64,000 bases of DNA from Nocardioides sp. dk884 (GCF_009557055.1 NZ_CP045649.1:2083501-2147500), one strand, 5' to 3'. Numbered from the stretch's first letter, positions 40,055-48,770 are shown. Numbers and translations are program-made. Notes: generated from the sequence alone by a model not told the origin.

Positions 40055-41278
40055 ATGACACAGACCCCAGGCGCCCGGCCCGAGACCCTCCTGATCACGC
40101 TCACCGGCAAGGACCGGCCCGGCGTGACCTCCGCCGTCTTCACGACCCTCGCGCAGACCCACGTGCAGGTGCTCGACGTCGAGCAGATCGTGCTGCGCCG
40201 CCGGCTGGTGCTCGGCGTGCTGGTCACCGCACCGCGCGACTGGCGCCGCCTCAGCGACGCCGTGCACCGCACCGGTGAGGAGCTCGGCATGAGCGTCGAG
40301 ATCGAGCCCGGCACCGGTGACAACCGCCCGCGCCCGCAGGGCCGCTCCCACGTCACGCTGCTGGGCACCCCGCTGCGCCCGGCCGCGATGGCCGCGATCG
40401 CCGGGCGGATCGCCGACGCCGGCGCCAACATCGACCGCATCGAGCGGATGGCGCGCTACCCCGTCACCGCGATCGAGCTGCACGTCTCCGGCGCCGACCC
40501 GGCCCGGCTGCGCGCGCTGCTGGCCACCGAGGCCGCCGCCCAGGGCATCGACGTCGCGGTCCAGCCGGCCAGCCTGGTACGCCGCGGACAGCGCCTGATC
40601 GTGATGGACGTCGACTCCACGCTGATCCAGGGCGAGGTGATCGAGATGATCGCCGCCCACGCCGGCTGCGAGGAGAAGGTCGCCGAGGTGACCGAGGCCG
40701 CGATGCGCGGCGAGCTCGACTTCGAGCAGTCCCTGCGCGAGCGGGTGCGGCTGCTCGAGGGGGTGCCGGCCAGTGCGCTGGACGAGGTCTACGACTCCAT
40801 CGTGCTGGCTCCCGGCGCGCGCACCCTGGTGCGCACCCTGAGCCGGCTGGGCTACCGCTTCGCGATCGTGTCCGGCGGGTTCAGCCAGATCACCGACCGG
40901 CTCGCCGCCGACCTCGGCATCCACTACGCCCGCGCCAACGAGCTCGAGATCGTCGACGGCCGGCTCACCGGCCGCGTGGTCGGCGAGGTCGTGGACCGCG
41001 CCGGCAAGGCCCGCGCGCTGCGCGAGTTCGCCGCGGAGGTCGGGGTGTCGCAGGACGCGGTCATCGCCATCGGCGACGGCGCCAACGACCTCGACATGCT
41101 CGGCTCGGCCGGGCTCGGCATCGCCTACAACGCCAAGCCGATGGTGCGTGACGCCGCGGACACCTCGGTCAACGTGCCCTACCTCGACACGATCATGTAC
41201 CTCCTCGGGATCTCCCGCGAGGAGGTCGAGGCCGCGGACGCCGCGGTCGGGATCGTGACGCCCGCCCCGCCGGTGTGA
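40055..41278 (+). CDS. serB: Phosphoserine phosphatase with N-terminal ACT domains
   Basis: 407 residues. Two ACT-like regions fill residues 9-170 (TLLITLTGKDRPGVTSAVF and SHVTLLGTPLRPAAMAAIAG). The HAD domain begins VMDVDSTLIQGE with nucleophile Asp185 and Asp187. FAIVSGGFSQ is motif II and AIGDGANDLDML is motif III. It makes L-serine from phosphoserine. The layout and numbering match mycobacterial SerB2, whose ACT domains respond to amino acids. Confidence 0.95.
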   Translation: MTQTPGARPETLLITLTGKDRPGVTSAVFTTLAQTHVQVLDVEQIVLRRRLVLGVLVTAPRDWRRLSDAVHRTGEELGMSVEIEPGTGDNRPRPQGRSHVTLLGTPLRPAAMAAIAGRIADAGANIDRIERMARYPVTAIELHVSGADPARLRALLATEAAAQGIDVAVQPASLVRRGQRLIVMDVDSTLIQGEVIEMIAAHAGCEEKVAEVTEAAMRGELDFEQSLRERVRLLEGVPASALDEVYDSIVLAPGARTLVRTLSRLGYRFAIVSGGFSQITDRLAADLGIHYARANELEIVDGRLTGRVVGEVVDRAGKARALREFAAEVGVSQDAVIAIGDGANDLDMLGSAGLGIAYNAKPMVRDAADTSVNVPYLDTIMYLLGISREEVEAADAAVGIVTPAPPV

Positions 41279-41281
41279 TCC

Positions 41282-41304
41282 GCCCCGCGGCTCAGTCGCG
41301 GGGC
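41282..41304. terminator. Shared hairpin between serB and sixA
   Basis: GCCCCGCG (41282-41289) pairs with CGCGGGGC (41297-41304). The loop holds the sixA stop codon. It lies three bases after serB, so it may end both convergent transcripts. No T-tract. Confidence 0.45.
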
Positions 41305-41810
41305 ACGTGGAAGGCGACCACCCGGGCGCCCTCGGCGCCGAGCTCGGCCCACGCGCCGCCGACCTCGAAGACGGTCGTCGCCGCGGTCGGGTAGCCGCCG
41401 AGCATCGCGGCGGACGCCTCGGGGTCGCCCTGCCCGCTGTCGAGCTGCTGGGCGAGCACCCCCACCGTGGGGTTGTGGCCGATCACCACCAGGGTGCGCA
41501 CCGACTCCTCGGTCTCGCGCACCAGGTCCAGGGCGCTGTCCGGCCCCGCGGCGTACAGCCCCTCGTCGTACGACGCGGCGTCGAGGTCCCACCCGGCGCC
41601 GGTCGCCACGGACTCCCAGGTCTCCCGGGTGCGCAGCGCACCGGAGACCAGTGCGGCGTCCGCGGTGATGCCCCGCGCGGCGAGCCACTCGCCGCCCGCC
41701 CGGGCATCACGGCGCCCACGCGCGGCGAGCTCGCGCTCGTGGTCGCTCGGGCCGTGGGACTCGGCCTGGGCGTGACGCATCAGGACCAGGAGGCGGGGCT
41801 GCTCGCTCAC
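41292..41810 (-). CDS. SixA-like histidine phosphatase
   Basis: 172 residues, short histidine-phosphatase (phosphoglycerate-mutase-like) fold. The catalytic motif LMRHAQAESHGPSDHERELA carries the RHx triad, and VVIGHNPTVGVLAQQL holds the second His. SixA proteins dephosphorylate phosphohistidine. The target here is unknown. GTG 41810 has GGGAGG just upstream. Confidence 0.87.
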   Translation of the reverse strand: MSEQPRLLVLMRHAQAESHGPSDHERELAARGRRDARAGGEWLAARGITADAALVSGALRTRETWESVATGAGWDLDAASYDEGLYAAGPDSALDLVRETEESVRTLVVIGHNPTVGVLAQQLDSGQGDPEASAAMLGGYPTAATTVFEVGGAWAELGAEGARVVAFHVPRD

Positions 41811-41846
41811 GCCTCCCAGCGTGGCACACGAGGGGCTCGCCGGCGC

Positions 41847-42617
41847 TCAGGCGCCCATCGCGTGGAACCCGCCGTCGACGTGCACGATCTCGCCGGTGGT
41901 GGCGGGGAAGAAGTCCGAGAGCAGCGCGCACACGGCCTTGGCGGTCGGGGTGTGGTCGGCGTTGTCCCACCCGAGCGGGGCGCGGGTCTCCCACATCGCC
42001 TCGAGGTCGGAGAACCCGGGGATCGCCTTCGCGGCGAGGGTCTTGAGCGGCCCGGCGGACACCAGGTTGCAGCGGATGCCGTCGGCGCCGAGGTCGCGCG
42101 CCAGGTAGCGCGAGGTCGACTCCAGGCCGGCCTTGGCCACGCCCATCCAGTCGTACGCCGGCCAGGCGACGGTCGCGTCGAAGGTGAGGCCGACGACCGA
42201 GGAGCCGGGGCCCATCAGCGGCTTGACCGCGCGGGCGAGCGAGGCCAGGGAGTACGCCGAGACGTGCACCGCCTGGGCGACGTCCTCCCACGGCCCGGTC
42301 ATGAACTTGCCGCCGAGCAGCGTCTCGGGGTTGCCGTAGGCGATCGAGTGCACGACGCCGTCGAGGCCGTCGACGTGCTCGCGGACCAGCTGGGGCAGAC
42401 GCTCGAGGTGCTCGGGGTCGGTCACGTCCAGCTCGAGGACCGGGGGCTCGACCGGCAGCCGCTTGGCGATGCGCCGGGTGATCCCGAGGGCGCGCCCGAA
42501 GTTGGAGATCAGCACCGTGGCGCCCTGCTCCTGGGCGACCTTCGCGGTGGCGAAGCCGATGGAGGAGTCCATCGTCACTCCGGCCACCAGGATCCGCTTG
42601 CCGTCGAGAATTCCCAT
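41847..42617 (-). CDS. fabI: Enoyl-ACP reductase (InhA/FabI type)
   Basis: 256 residues. The NADH site is VAGVTMDSSIGFATAKVA. HSIAYGNPETLLGG parallels the InhA Ser94 loop. Phe146, Tyr155 and Lys162 (LTFDATVAWPAYDWMGVAKAG region) match the catalytic triad order of InhA. It performs the last reduction in FAS-II elongation. It follows fabG by 54 bases, the same order as mabA-inhA in mycobacteria, so it is probably co-transcribed. Confidence 0.94.
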   Translation of the reverse strand: MGILDGKRILVAGVTMDSSIGFATAKVAQEQGATVLISNFGRALGITRRIAKRLPVEPPVLELDVTDPEHLERLPQLVREHVDGLDGVVHSIAYGNPETLLGGKFMTGPWEDVAQAVHVSAYSLASLARAVKPLMGPGSSVVGLTFDATVAWPAYDWMGVAKAGLESTSRYLARDLGADGIRCNLVSAGPLKTLAAKAIPGFSDLEAMWETRAPLGWDNADHTPTAKAVCALLSDFFPATTGEIVHVDGGFHAMGA

Positions 42618-42671
42618 GTCGTCCTCTGCTCTCGCGCTCGTGCTCGGTGTGTGCGTGTCTGGTGGGGCGGG

Positions 42672-43421
42672 TCAGTGACCCATGCCGAGGCCGCCGTCGA
42701 CCGGGATCACGGCCCCGGTGACGTAGGCGGCGCCGGGCCCGGCCAGCCAGGTGACGGCGCTGGCCACCTCCTCGGGCTGGGCGTAGCGGCCCAGCGGCAC
42801 CTGGGCCTTGATCGCGGCCTTCTGCTCGTCGCTGAGCACCCCGGTCATGTCGGTCTCGACGAAACCGGGGGCGACGACGTTGGCGGTGATGGAGCGGGAC
42901 CCGAGCTCGCGGGCGATCGAGCGCGCCATGCCGACCAGGCCGGCCTTGGAGGCGGCGTAGTTGACCTGCCCGGCCGAGCCCAGCATGCCGACCACCGAGG
43001 AGATCAGGATGATCCGGCCGCGCTTGAGGCGCAGCATCCCCTTGCTGGCCCGCTTGGCCAGGCGGAAGGTGCCGGTGAGGTTGGTGTCGATGACCGAGGA
43101 CCAGTCGTCCTCCGACATGCGCAGCAGCAGGGTGTCGGCGGTGATGCCGGCGTTGGCGACCAGCACCTCGACCGGGCCGTGGGCCGCCTCGACCACGGCG
43201 AACGCCGCGTCCACGGCCGCCGGGTCGGTGATGTCGCAGCGCACGTCGAGCGCGCCCATCGGCGCGCCGCCGGAACGGGTGGTGACCGCGACCTTGTCGC
43301 CCTGGGCCAGGAACGCCTCGGCGATGGCGCGACCGATGCCGCGGTTGCCGCCGGTGACGAGCACCGAACGCGGGCTCGTCGAACTGGTCTCGGACGTCTG
43401 GGCAGGCGTTGCGTCACTCAC
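42672..43421 (-). CDS. fabG: 3-oxoacyl-ACP reductase (FabG/MabA)
   Basis: 249 residues, SDR fold. NADPH loop VTGGNRGIGRAIAEAF, NAG motif VANAGIT, catalytic Ser142, Tyr155 and Lys159 (QVNYAASKAG), and C-terminal GAVIPVDGGLGMGH. It reduces 3-oxoacyl-ACP and is followed by fabI. The N-terminal 17 residues are a flexible Ser/Thr stretch. GTG 43421 has TAGCGT eight bases upstream. Confidence 0.94.
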   Translation of the reverse strand: MSDATPAQTSETSSTSPRSVLVTGGNRGIGRAIAEAFLAQGDKVAVTTRSGGAPMGALDVRCDITDPAAVDAAFAVVEAAHGPVEVLVANAGITADTLLLRMSEDDWSSVIDTNLTGTFRLAKRASKGMLRLKRGRIILISSVVGMLGSAGQVNYAASKAGLVGMARSIARELGSRSITANVVAPGFVETDMTGVLSDEQKAAIKAQVPLGRYAQPEEVASAVTWLAGPGAAYVTGAVIPVDGGLGMGH

Positions 43422-43429
43422 GTCGCCTG

Positions 43430-43435
43430 ACGCTA
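43430..43435 (-). promoter_or_regulatory. -10 hexamer TAGCGT for fabG-fabI
   Basis: TAGCGT on the minus strand lies eight bases before GTG 43421. It is the probable promoter of the fabG-fabI operon. Confidence 0.4.
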
Positions 43436-43488
43436 GTGATTACCGAGGGGTAGACGAAAACACCTCTCCGCCGCCGGCCGGATCATCG

Positions 43489-43547
43489 GTCGAGTCGAGA
43501 CTTCTGAGGCGTTGAGTCGAGACTTCTCACGGTCGAGTCGAGACCTC
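43489..43547 (+). repeat. Three GAGTCGAGACTTCT-type repeats, 21-22 bp period
   Basis: GTCGAGTCGAGACTTCT (43489), GTTGAGTCGAGACTTCT (43511) and GTCGAGTCGAGACCTC (43532) repeat with 22- and 21-base spacing. They share the GAGTCG core and period with the CGAGTCGGCGC family immediately downstream. Confidence 0.75.
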
Positions 43548-43550
43548 GGC

Positions 43551-43592
43551 GCGCCATTCGCGCCGACTCGCCGCGCCATTCGCGCCGACTCG
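43551..43592 (-). repeat. 22-bp-period tandem repeat, cluster B (reverse orientation)
   Basis: GCGCCATTCGCGCCGACTCG occurs at 43551-43570 and 43573-43592. Its reverse complement differs by one base from the cluster A unit. The 289-base gap 43422-43710 otherwise holds only the fabG promoter and about 118 bases with no feature I can name. Confidence 0.8.
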
Positions 43593-43710
43593 GCATGCCG
43601 TCACCGGGTGTGCCCGCACCGGCGGATGACAGGGGCGTCTACCGAAGCAGCCGGTGAGCGGCCGGCGTGGGTGTCGGGAGCCACCGGCGGGGCCGGCGCG
43701 TCGGACGAGC

Positions 43711-44358
43711 ATGACGGCGTTCCTGCGGACCACTCTGCTGACCTGCACCCTCGCACTGGCGAGCGCGTGCTCGACGCAGCCAGGACCGTACGGCTCCGAA
43801 GCGGGCGGCGACTGCCACACGCCCATCGAGTTCTCCTCGCGCACCTACGCCATGTTGACCGGCACAGAGGTGGGGACCGTGGCCCCCGGTCGCTCGCTGG
43901 GCACCGGCCACTTCGCGCCGTGCGACGACGGCGGTGGCCCGGACGGAGACTCCCGGGAGGTGTATTCCCTGCCGAGCGTCCCCACGGAGCAAGCAGTCGT
44001 CCTGCTGGGCGCTCGGGACCGGGGAACCGTCTTTCTCAGCACCGAACCACCGGCCACCGGGTGGGATGCCGACCTGCTCGCGCTGATGGACGGGTGGTCA
44101 GTCGTCCTCGAGGCGGAAGCCGACCTTCATGCCCACCTGGAAGTGCTCGACCTCGCCGTCCTTGACCTGGCCGCGGATCTGGGTGACCTCGAACCAGTCG
44201 AGGTGGCGCAGGGTCTTGCCGGCGCGGGAGACGCCGTTGCGGATGGCGGCGTCGATGCCCTCGGGCGAGGTGCCGACGATCTCGGAGACGCGGTAGGTGC
44301 GGTTGGTCATGGCAGGAGCCTCTCGGACGGGTGCGGGCGGGCGGGCTTGCGATCGTAG
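43711..44358 (+). CDS. Putative lipoprotein (DUF6281-like) reading through the antisense of dodecin
   Basis: 215 codons. A signal peptide with a lipobox-like LALASAC puts the lipidated Cys at residue 20. The mature part GGDCHTPIEFSSRTYAML and later HFAPCDDGGG resembles the DUF6281 family of small actinobacterial lipoproteins. From about residue 130 the frame is antisense to the dodecin gene, and its Ala/Asp/Val-rich sequence looks like a shadow. The native protein probably ended near residue 129 (DGWSVV), so the original stop seems lost. No clear SD or -10. Function unknown. Confidence 0.5.
   Translation: MTAFLRTTLLTCTLALASACSTQPGPYGSEAGGDCHTPIEFSSRTYAMLTGTEVGTVAPGRSLGTGHFAPCDDGGGPDGDSREVYSLPSVPTEQAVVLLGARDRGTVFLSTEPPATGWDADLLALMDGWSVVLEAEADLHAHLEVLDLAVLDLAADLGDLEPVEVAQGLAGAGDAVADGGVDALGRGADDLGDAVGAVGHGRSLSDGCGRAGLRS
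44098..44310 (-). CDS. Dodecin (flavin-storage protein)
   Basis: 70 residues, the normal dodecin length. The sequence TYRVSEIVGTSPEGIDAAI and LRHLDWFEVTQIRGQV fits the family. Trp39 stacks flavin and the Gln in HFQVG lies in the binding pocket. The dodecamer binds FMN/FAD and protects against free flavin. ATG 44310 follows an AGGCTCC-like spacer with GAGG. It lies wholly within the 3' part of the lipoprotein frame on the other strand. Confidence 0.9.
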   Translation of the reverse strand: MTNRTYRVSEIVGTSPEGIDAAIRNGVSRAGKTLRHLDWFEVTQIRGQVKDGEVEHFQVGMKVGFRLEDD

Positions 44359-44374
44359 GTCACAGCGCCCGACG

Positions 44375-44380
44375 TACGAT
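44375..44380 (+). promoter_or_regulatory. -10 hexamer TACGAT, leaderless-type
   Basis: TACGAT ends six bases before ATG 44387. Confidence 0.4.
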
Positions 44381-44386
44381 GGCAGC

Positions 44387-44749
44387 ATGGCCAAGGACCG
44401 GTCCCGCCCGTCCGAGGCGGTCCGCATCACCACCGCCGCGACGACCCGCGGCAGCGACATCGCGGCACGTCAGAAGCGTTACATCGTGGCGATGACGATC
44501 CGCACCCTGTGCGTGATCGGTGCCGCCATCTCCGGCGCGGCCGGCATCGACTGGCTGTGGCCGGTGCTGATCGCCGCCGGCGTGTTCCTGCCGTACGTCG
44601 CGGTGGTCGAGGCCAACGCGGCGGAGACCCGCTCGGACGCCTTCGAGCTGCCCGACAGCAACTACCGCCACGAGCTCGGGAACGGTCCGACCCCGCCTCC
44701 CGCACCCCACGACCCCGGCCACCGGGGCCCGACGAAGGACGACGCCTGA
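44387..44749 (+). CDS. DUF3099 membrane protein
   Basis: 120 residues. AVRITTAATTRGSDIAARQK precedes two transmembrane helices (IRTLCVIGAAISGAAG and WPVLIAAGVFLPYVAVV), the DUF3099 pattern. A hydrophilic Pro-rich C-terminus follows. The stop and the next start share TGATG. Function unknown; the family is widespread in actinobacteria. Confidence 0.82.
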   Translation: MAKDRSRPSEAVRITTAATTRGSDIAARQKRYIVAMTIRTLCVIGAAISGAAGIDWLWPVLIAAGVFLPYVAVVEANAAETRSDAFELPDSNYRHELGNGPTPPPAPHDPGHRGPTKDDA

Positions 44750-44946
44750 TGGACCCCGACCTGTGCTCGGCGAAGGGCTGCCAGGCCCCGGCGGCGTGGC
44801 AGCTGCTGTGGAACAACCCCAAGATCCACACCCCGGACCGGCGCAAGACCTGGCTGGCGTGCGCCGAGCACCGTGAGTCGCTGTCGTCGTTCCTCGGGTC
44901 GCGCGGCTTCCTCAAGGAGGTCGTCCCGCACGAGCCGGTCGGCTAG
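44749..44946 (+). CDS. Small Cys-rich protein, conserved in actinobacteria
   Basis: 65 residues. [20 protein letters not shown] and later [11 protein letters not shown] provide Cys/Cys and Cys/His pairs that could bind zinc. The ending [12 protein letters not shown] fits a known small actinobacterial family of unproven role. The ATG overlaps the DUF3099 stop by one base. Its TAG stop lies in CTAG, shared with the moaA stop on the other strand. Confidence 0.72.
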   Translation: MDPDLCSAKGCQAPAAWQLLWNNPKIHTPDRRKTWLACAEHRESLSSFLGSRGFLKEVVPHEPVG

Positions 44947-45938
44947 CCGCCGATCGCCGACATCGGACGGTCCGGCTGCAGGAACGTCGGGTCGTCGATG
45001 CCGTGCCCGGGTCGCTTGCCCCGCATGGCGATCAGCCACCGCTCGGCGAGCTCGTCGTCGCTGGCGCCGGCGCGCAAGGCGCCCCGCAGGTCGGACTCCT
45101 CGCGGGCGAACAGGCAGTTGCGGATCTGCCCGTCGGCGGTGAGCCGCACCCGGTCGCAGTCGCCGCAGAACGGGCGGGTGACCGAGGCGATCACCCCGAC
45201 GGTGCCCGGGCCGCCGTCGACGCGGAACAGCTCGGCGGGCGCGCTCCCCCGCGGCTCGACGGCCGGCGAGAGGGAGAACCGGGTCTCGAGGCGGGCGAGG
45301 ATCTCATCGGCCGTCACCATCGCGTCCCGGTCCCAGCCGTGCTGGGCGTCGAGCGGCATCTGCTCGATGAAGCGCAGGTGGTAGTCGTGCTCCAGCGCCC
45401 AGGCCAGCAGCTCGGACGCCTGGTCGTCGTTGACGCCGCGGAGCAGGACCGCGTTGATCTTCACCGGGCCCAGGCCCGCGGACTGGGCAGCGGCCAGGCC
45501 GGCGACCACGTCGTTGAGACGGTCGCGGCGGGTGATCTCGTGGAAGGTCTCGCGGCGCACCGTGTCGAGGCTGACGTTGACCCGGTCGAGCCCGGCCGCG
45601 GCCAGGGCCGGCGCGGTCCGCGACAGGCCCAGCGCGTTGGTGGTCAGCGACAGGTCGGGCCGGGGCGCGAGCTCGGCGCAACGCCGGACGATGTCCACCA
45701 GGCCGCGGCGTACCAGCGGCTCGCCGCCGGTGAAGCGCACCTCGCGCACCCCCAGCCGGCTGACCGCGATGTCGACGAGCCGGACCACCTCGTCGTCGGT
45801 GAGCAGCCGCTCGTTGGCGAGCCAGTCCAGGCCCTCCTCGGGCATGCAGTAGGAGCACCTCAGGTTGCACCTGTCGGTGAGGGAGACGCGTAGATCCGTG
45901 GCCACTCGGCCGTAGCGGTCCTCCAGCGCTCTCATCAC
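44943..45938 (-). CDS. moaA: GTP 3',8-cyclase (molybdenum cofactor step 1)
   Basis: 331 residues. The radical-SAM cluster is CNLRCSYC near residues 24-31 and GGEP follows ([11 protein letters not shown]). The second [4Fe-4S] site is [19 protein letters not shown] near residues 260-278. The C-terminal double Gly (SAIGG) is typical. It turns GTP into the precursor of cyclic pyranopterin phosphate. GTG 45938 has TAGACT six bases upstream; ATG 45935 is the alternative start. Convergent with the small Cys-rich gene, sharing CTAG. Confidence 0.95.
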   Translation of the reverse strand: MMRALEDRYGRVATDLRVSLTDRCNLRCSYCMPEEGLDWLANERLLTDDEVVRLVDIAVSRLGVREVRFTGGEPLVRRGLVDIVRRCAELAPRPDLSLTTNALGLSRTAPALAAAGLDRVNVSLDTVRRETFHEITRRDRLNDVVAGLAAAQSAGLGPVKINAVLLRGVNDDQASELLAWALEHDYHLRFIEQMPLDAQHGWDRDAMVTADEILARLETRFSLSPAVEPRGSAPAELFRVDGGPGTVGVIASVTRPFCGDCDRVRLTADGQIRNCLFAREESDLRGALRAGASDDELAERWLIAMRGKRPGHGIDDPTFLQPDRPMSAIGG

Positions 45939-45944
45939 ACCCGC

Positions 45945-45950
45945 AGTCTA
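45945..45950 (-). promoter_or_regulatory. -10 hexamer TAGACT for moaA
   Basis: TAGACT on the minus strand lies six bases before GTG 45938. Confidence 0.4.
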
Positions 45951-45970
45951 GGCAGGTGGGCCTTGCTGGC

Positions 45971-45976
45971 TACCCT
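45971..45976 (+). promoter_or_regulatory. -10 hexamer TACCCT, leaderless-type
   Basis: TACCCT ends six bases before GTG 45983 of the SURF1 gene. It lies back-to-back with the moaA -10, 20 bases away. Confidence 0.4.
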
Positions 45977-45982
45977 TGCGAG

Positions 45983-46867
45983 GTGCGGTCGCTGTCCTTT
46001 CTGTTCACTCGCCGCTGGATCCTCTTCCTGCTGGCGATCATCGTCCTCGGCGCTGGGACCTGGTGGCTCGGCGAATGGCAGTTCAACCAGCTGGAGAAGC
46101 GCAGGGCCGCCAACGAGGTGGTGCGCACCAACGAGATGCTGACCCCGACCCCGGTCGAGGAGGTCCTCTCCCCCGGCGAGGAGATCGACTCGGGCGACGA
46201 GTGGCGGCTGGTCGAGGCGACCGGTCGCTACCTGCCGGAGGACACGGTGCTGGTGCGCTACGCCAGCAGCCCGTCGGGCGCGGAGGGCAGCGGCGTGGAC
46301 GTGGTGGTGCCCTTCCGCACCGACGACGGCACCGTGCTGCTGGTCAACCGCGGTTGGCAGATGCGCGCCGACGTCAGCGGCACGATCGGTGAGATCCCCG
46401 AGCCGCCCAGCGGCGAGCTGACCGTCACCGGCTGGGTGCGTCCCGACGGCGACGGCTCCAGCACCGAGGTGGTCGACGGCTCGGCGCGTGCGATCAGCTC
46501 CGAGGCGATCAGCGAGGCCGAGGACCTCGGGACGACGTACGGCGGCTGGATCGAGCTGCGCGACGAGGACGGTCGCACCGCCGAGCCCCTCGAGGCCGCC
46601 CAGCTGCCGACGCTGGACGACGGCCCGCACTTCTTCTACGGCCTGCAGTGGTGGTTCTTCGGCGTGCTCGGCGCGGGCGGCTTCCTCTACCTCGCGTACG
46701 ACGAGTGGCGCGGCGGACCCGCGCGCCGCCAGGAGCGCCAAGGCGACAAGCCCCCGTCGAAGGCCGACATCCGCAGGGCGCGCCGCGCCGCCGCCAAGCA
46801 GGCCGAGCGCGAGGCACGGCAGGGCGGCTCCCGGACGCAGCGCGAGTCCGCCGACAGCCGCCGCTGA
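45983..46867 (+). CDS. SURF1-family cytochrome oxidase assembly protein
   Basis: 294 residues. An N-terminal helix (WILFLLAIIVLGAGTWWLG) is followed by WQFNQLEKRRAAN, the SURF1 start block. The extracytoplasmic domain has VLLVNRGWQMRADVSG, and the second helix is near residues 222-245 (HFFYGLQWWFFGVLGAGGF). A basic tail follows. SURF1 helps insert haem a into cytochrome c oxidase. The ctaA gene at the right end of the window serves the same enzyme. GTG 45983 was chosen from the TACCCT -10. Confidence 0.88.
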   Translation: MRSLSFLFTRRWILFLLAIIVLGAGTWWLGEWQFNQLEKRRAANEVVRTNEMLTPTPVEEVLSPGEEIDSGDEWRLVEATGRYLPEDTVLVRYASSPSGAEGSGVDVVVPFRTDDGTVLLVNRGWQMRADVSGTIGEIPEPPSGELTVTGWVRPDGDGSSTEVVDGSARAISSEAISEAEDLGTTYGGWIELRDEDGRTAEPLEAAQLPTLDDGPHFFYGLQWWFFGVLGAGGFLYLAYDEWRGGPARRQERQGDKPPSKADIRRARRAAAKQAEREARQGGSRTQRESADSRR

Positions 46868-46886
46868 CCGTCCGCGGCGAGCGGGT

Positions 46887-48770
46887 CTAGGCCCCGGGCA
46901 CCGCGACGTCGTCGAGGAACTGGGTGCGGTACAGGTCGGCGTACAGCCCACCCTGAGCCAGCAGCTCGGCGTGGGTGCCGGACTGCACGATCCGGCCGTC
47001 CTCGAGCACGAGGATCTGGTCGGCCTGGCGCACCGTGGAGAGCCGGTGCGCGATCACCAGCGAGGTGCGGCCCTCGAGCGCGGCGTCCAGCGCGCGCTGC
47101 ACCGCCACCTCGGACTCGCTGTCCAGGTGGGCGGTGGCCTCGTCGAGCACGACGACCGAGGGCGCCTTGAGCAGCAGCCGGGCGATGGCCAGGCGCTGGC
47201 GCTCGCCGCCGGAGAGGCGGTAGCCGCGGTCGCCGACGACGGTGTCCAGCCCGTCGGGCAGGGAGCGGACGAGACCGGCCACCTGGGCGGACTCCAGCGC
47301 CTGCCAGATCGCCTGCTCGTCGGCGTCGGGGCGGGCGTAGAGCAGGTTGCTGCGAATCGTGTCGTGGAACATGTGCGCGTCCTGGGTGACGTACCCGACG
47401 GCGTCCTCCAGCGACTGCAGGGTCACGTCGCGCACGTCGTGGCCGTCGAGGCGCACGGCGCCGGTATCGACGTCGTAGAGCCGCGCCACGAGGTGGGTCG
47501 CGGTGGTCTTGCCGGCGCCCGAGGGACCCACCAGGGCGACCATCTGGCCGGGCTCGGCGGTGAACGTGACGTCGTGGAGCACCTGGGCCGCCTGCCGCGA
47601 CTCGGTGCGGGCGACGACCTCGAGCGAGGCCAGCGAGATGTCGTCGGCGTGCGGGTAGGTGAAGCCGACGTGGTCGAACTCCAGGCGCGCGGCGTGCGGG
47701 GAGAGCTCGGTCGCGCCCGGCCGCTCCTGCACCAGCGAGGGCAGGTCGAGGACCTCGAAGACCCGCTCGAAGCTGACCAGGGCGGTCATCACGTCGATGC
47801 GCACGTTGGACAGGCCCTGCAGTGGGCCGAGCAGGCGCAGCAGGAGCGTCGCCAGCGCCAGCAGGGTGCCGATGGTGAGGGTGTCGCTGAGGACGAGGTG
47901 GCCGCCCACGCCATACACCAGGGCGACGGCCAGCGCCGGCACCAGCGCCATCGCGGCCATGAACACCCGGGTGAGCAGCGAGATCCGCACGCCGAGGTCG
48001 CGCACCCGGGCGGCCTTGGTGGCGTAGAGCGCGTCCTCGTCGCCGCGGCGGCCGAAGAGCTTGAGCAGCATCGCGCCGCCGACGTTGAACCGCTCGGTCA
48101 TCACGTTGCCGAGGTCGGCGTTGCCGTCCATCTGCTGGCGGGTCAGTCCGGCGAGCCGGGCGCCGACGAACCGGCTGGCCAGGAACAGCACCGGGAAGAG
48201 CGCGAGGCACAGCAGTGTGACCTGCCAGCTCAGCGCGAGCATCGCGATGCCGACGACCACCACCGCGATCGAGTTGGACACGGTGCTGGACAGGGTCGTG
48301 GTGAACGCGCGCTGCGCGCCGATCACGTCGTTGTTGAGCCGGGACACGAGCGCGCCGGTCTGGGTGCGGGTGAAGAACGCCAGGCTCTGGCGCTGCACGT
48401 GGGCGAACACGCTGGTGCGCAGGTCGAAGATCAGGCCCTCGCCGATGCGCGAGGAGAGCCAGCCGTTGAGCACCGTCAGCACGGCGCTGATCACCGCGAA
48501 GCCGGCCATCGCCAGGGCCAGCTCGGTCACCAGTGCGCCGTCGCCGCCGAGGATGCCGTCGTCGACGACCTTCTTCACCAGCAGCGGGGTGACCACGACG
48601 GTGGCCGCGTCGATGACGGTGAGCACCAAGAAGACGGAGATCAGCGCACGGTGCGGGCGCGCGAAGGTCAGGATGCGGCGCAGCGTCCCTCGTTCGAGAC
48701 GGTTGTCCACCGCGCTGCGGTCGGTGCGCAAGTGGCGCATCGCCGGTCCCATGCCCTGCATCCCGGACAC
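46887..48770 (-). CDS. ABC exporter, fused membrane and ATPase domains
   Basis: 627 residues. Residues 30-330 are a six-helix exporter domain (ILTFARPHRALISVFLVLTV onward). The ATPase domain has Walker A VGPSGAGKTTATHL, signature RLSGGERQRLAIARL, Walker B VVVLDEATAHLD and SLVIAHRLSTVRQA. It acts as a homodimer in multidrug or lipid export. It stands alone. GTG 48770 follows GGAGGACAG. The substrate is unknown. Confidence 0.92.
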   Translation of the reverse strand: MSGMQGMGPAMRHLRTDRSAVDNRLERGTLRRILTFARPHRALISVFLVLTVIDAATVVVTPLLVKKVVDDGILGGDGALVTELALAMAGFAVISAVLTVLNGWLSSRIGEGLIFDLRTSVFAHVQRQSLAFFTRTQTGALVSRLNNDVIGAQRAFTTTLSSTVSNSIAVVVVGIAMLALSWQVTLLCLALFPVLFLASRFVGARLAGLTRQQMDGNADLGNVMTERFNVGGAMLLKLFGRRGDEDALYATKAARVRDLGVRISLLTRVFMAAMALVPALAVALVYGVGGHLVLSDTLTIGTLLALATLLLRLLGPLQGLSNVRIDVMTALVSFERVFEVLDLPSLVQERPGATELSPHAARLEFDHVGFTYPHADDISLASLEVVARTESRQAAQVLHDVTFTAEPGQMVALVGPSGAGKTTATHLVARLYDVDTGAVRLDGHDVRDVTLQSLEDAVGYVTQDAHMFHDTIRSNLLYARPDADEQAIWQALESAQVAGLVRSLPDGLDTVVGDRGYRLSGGERQRLAIARLLLKAPSVVVLDEATAHLDSESEVAVQRALDAALEGRTSLVIAHRLSTVRQADQILVLEDGRIVQSGTHAELLAQGGLYADLYRTQFLDDVAVPGA

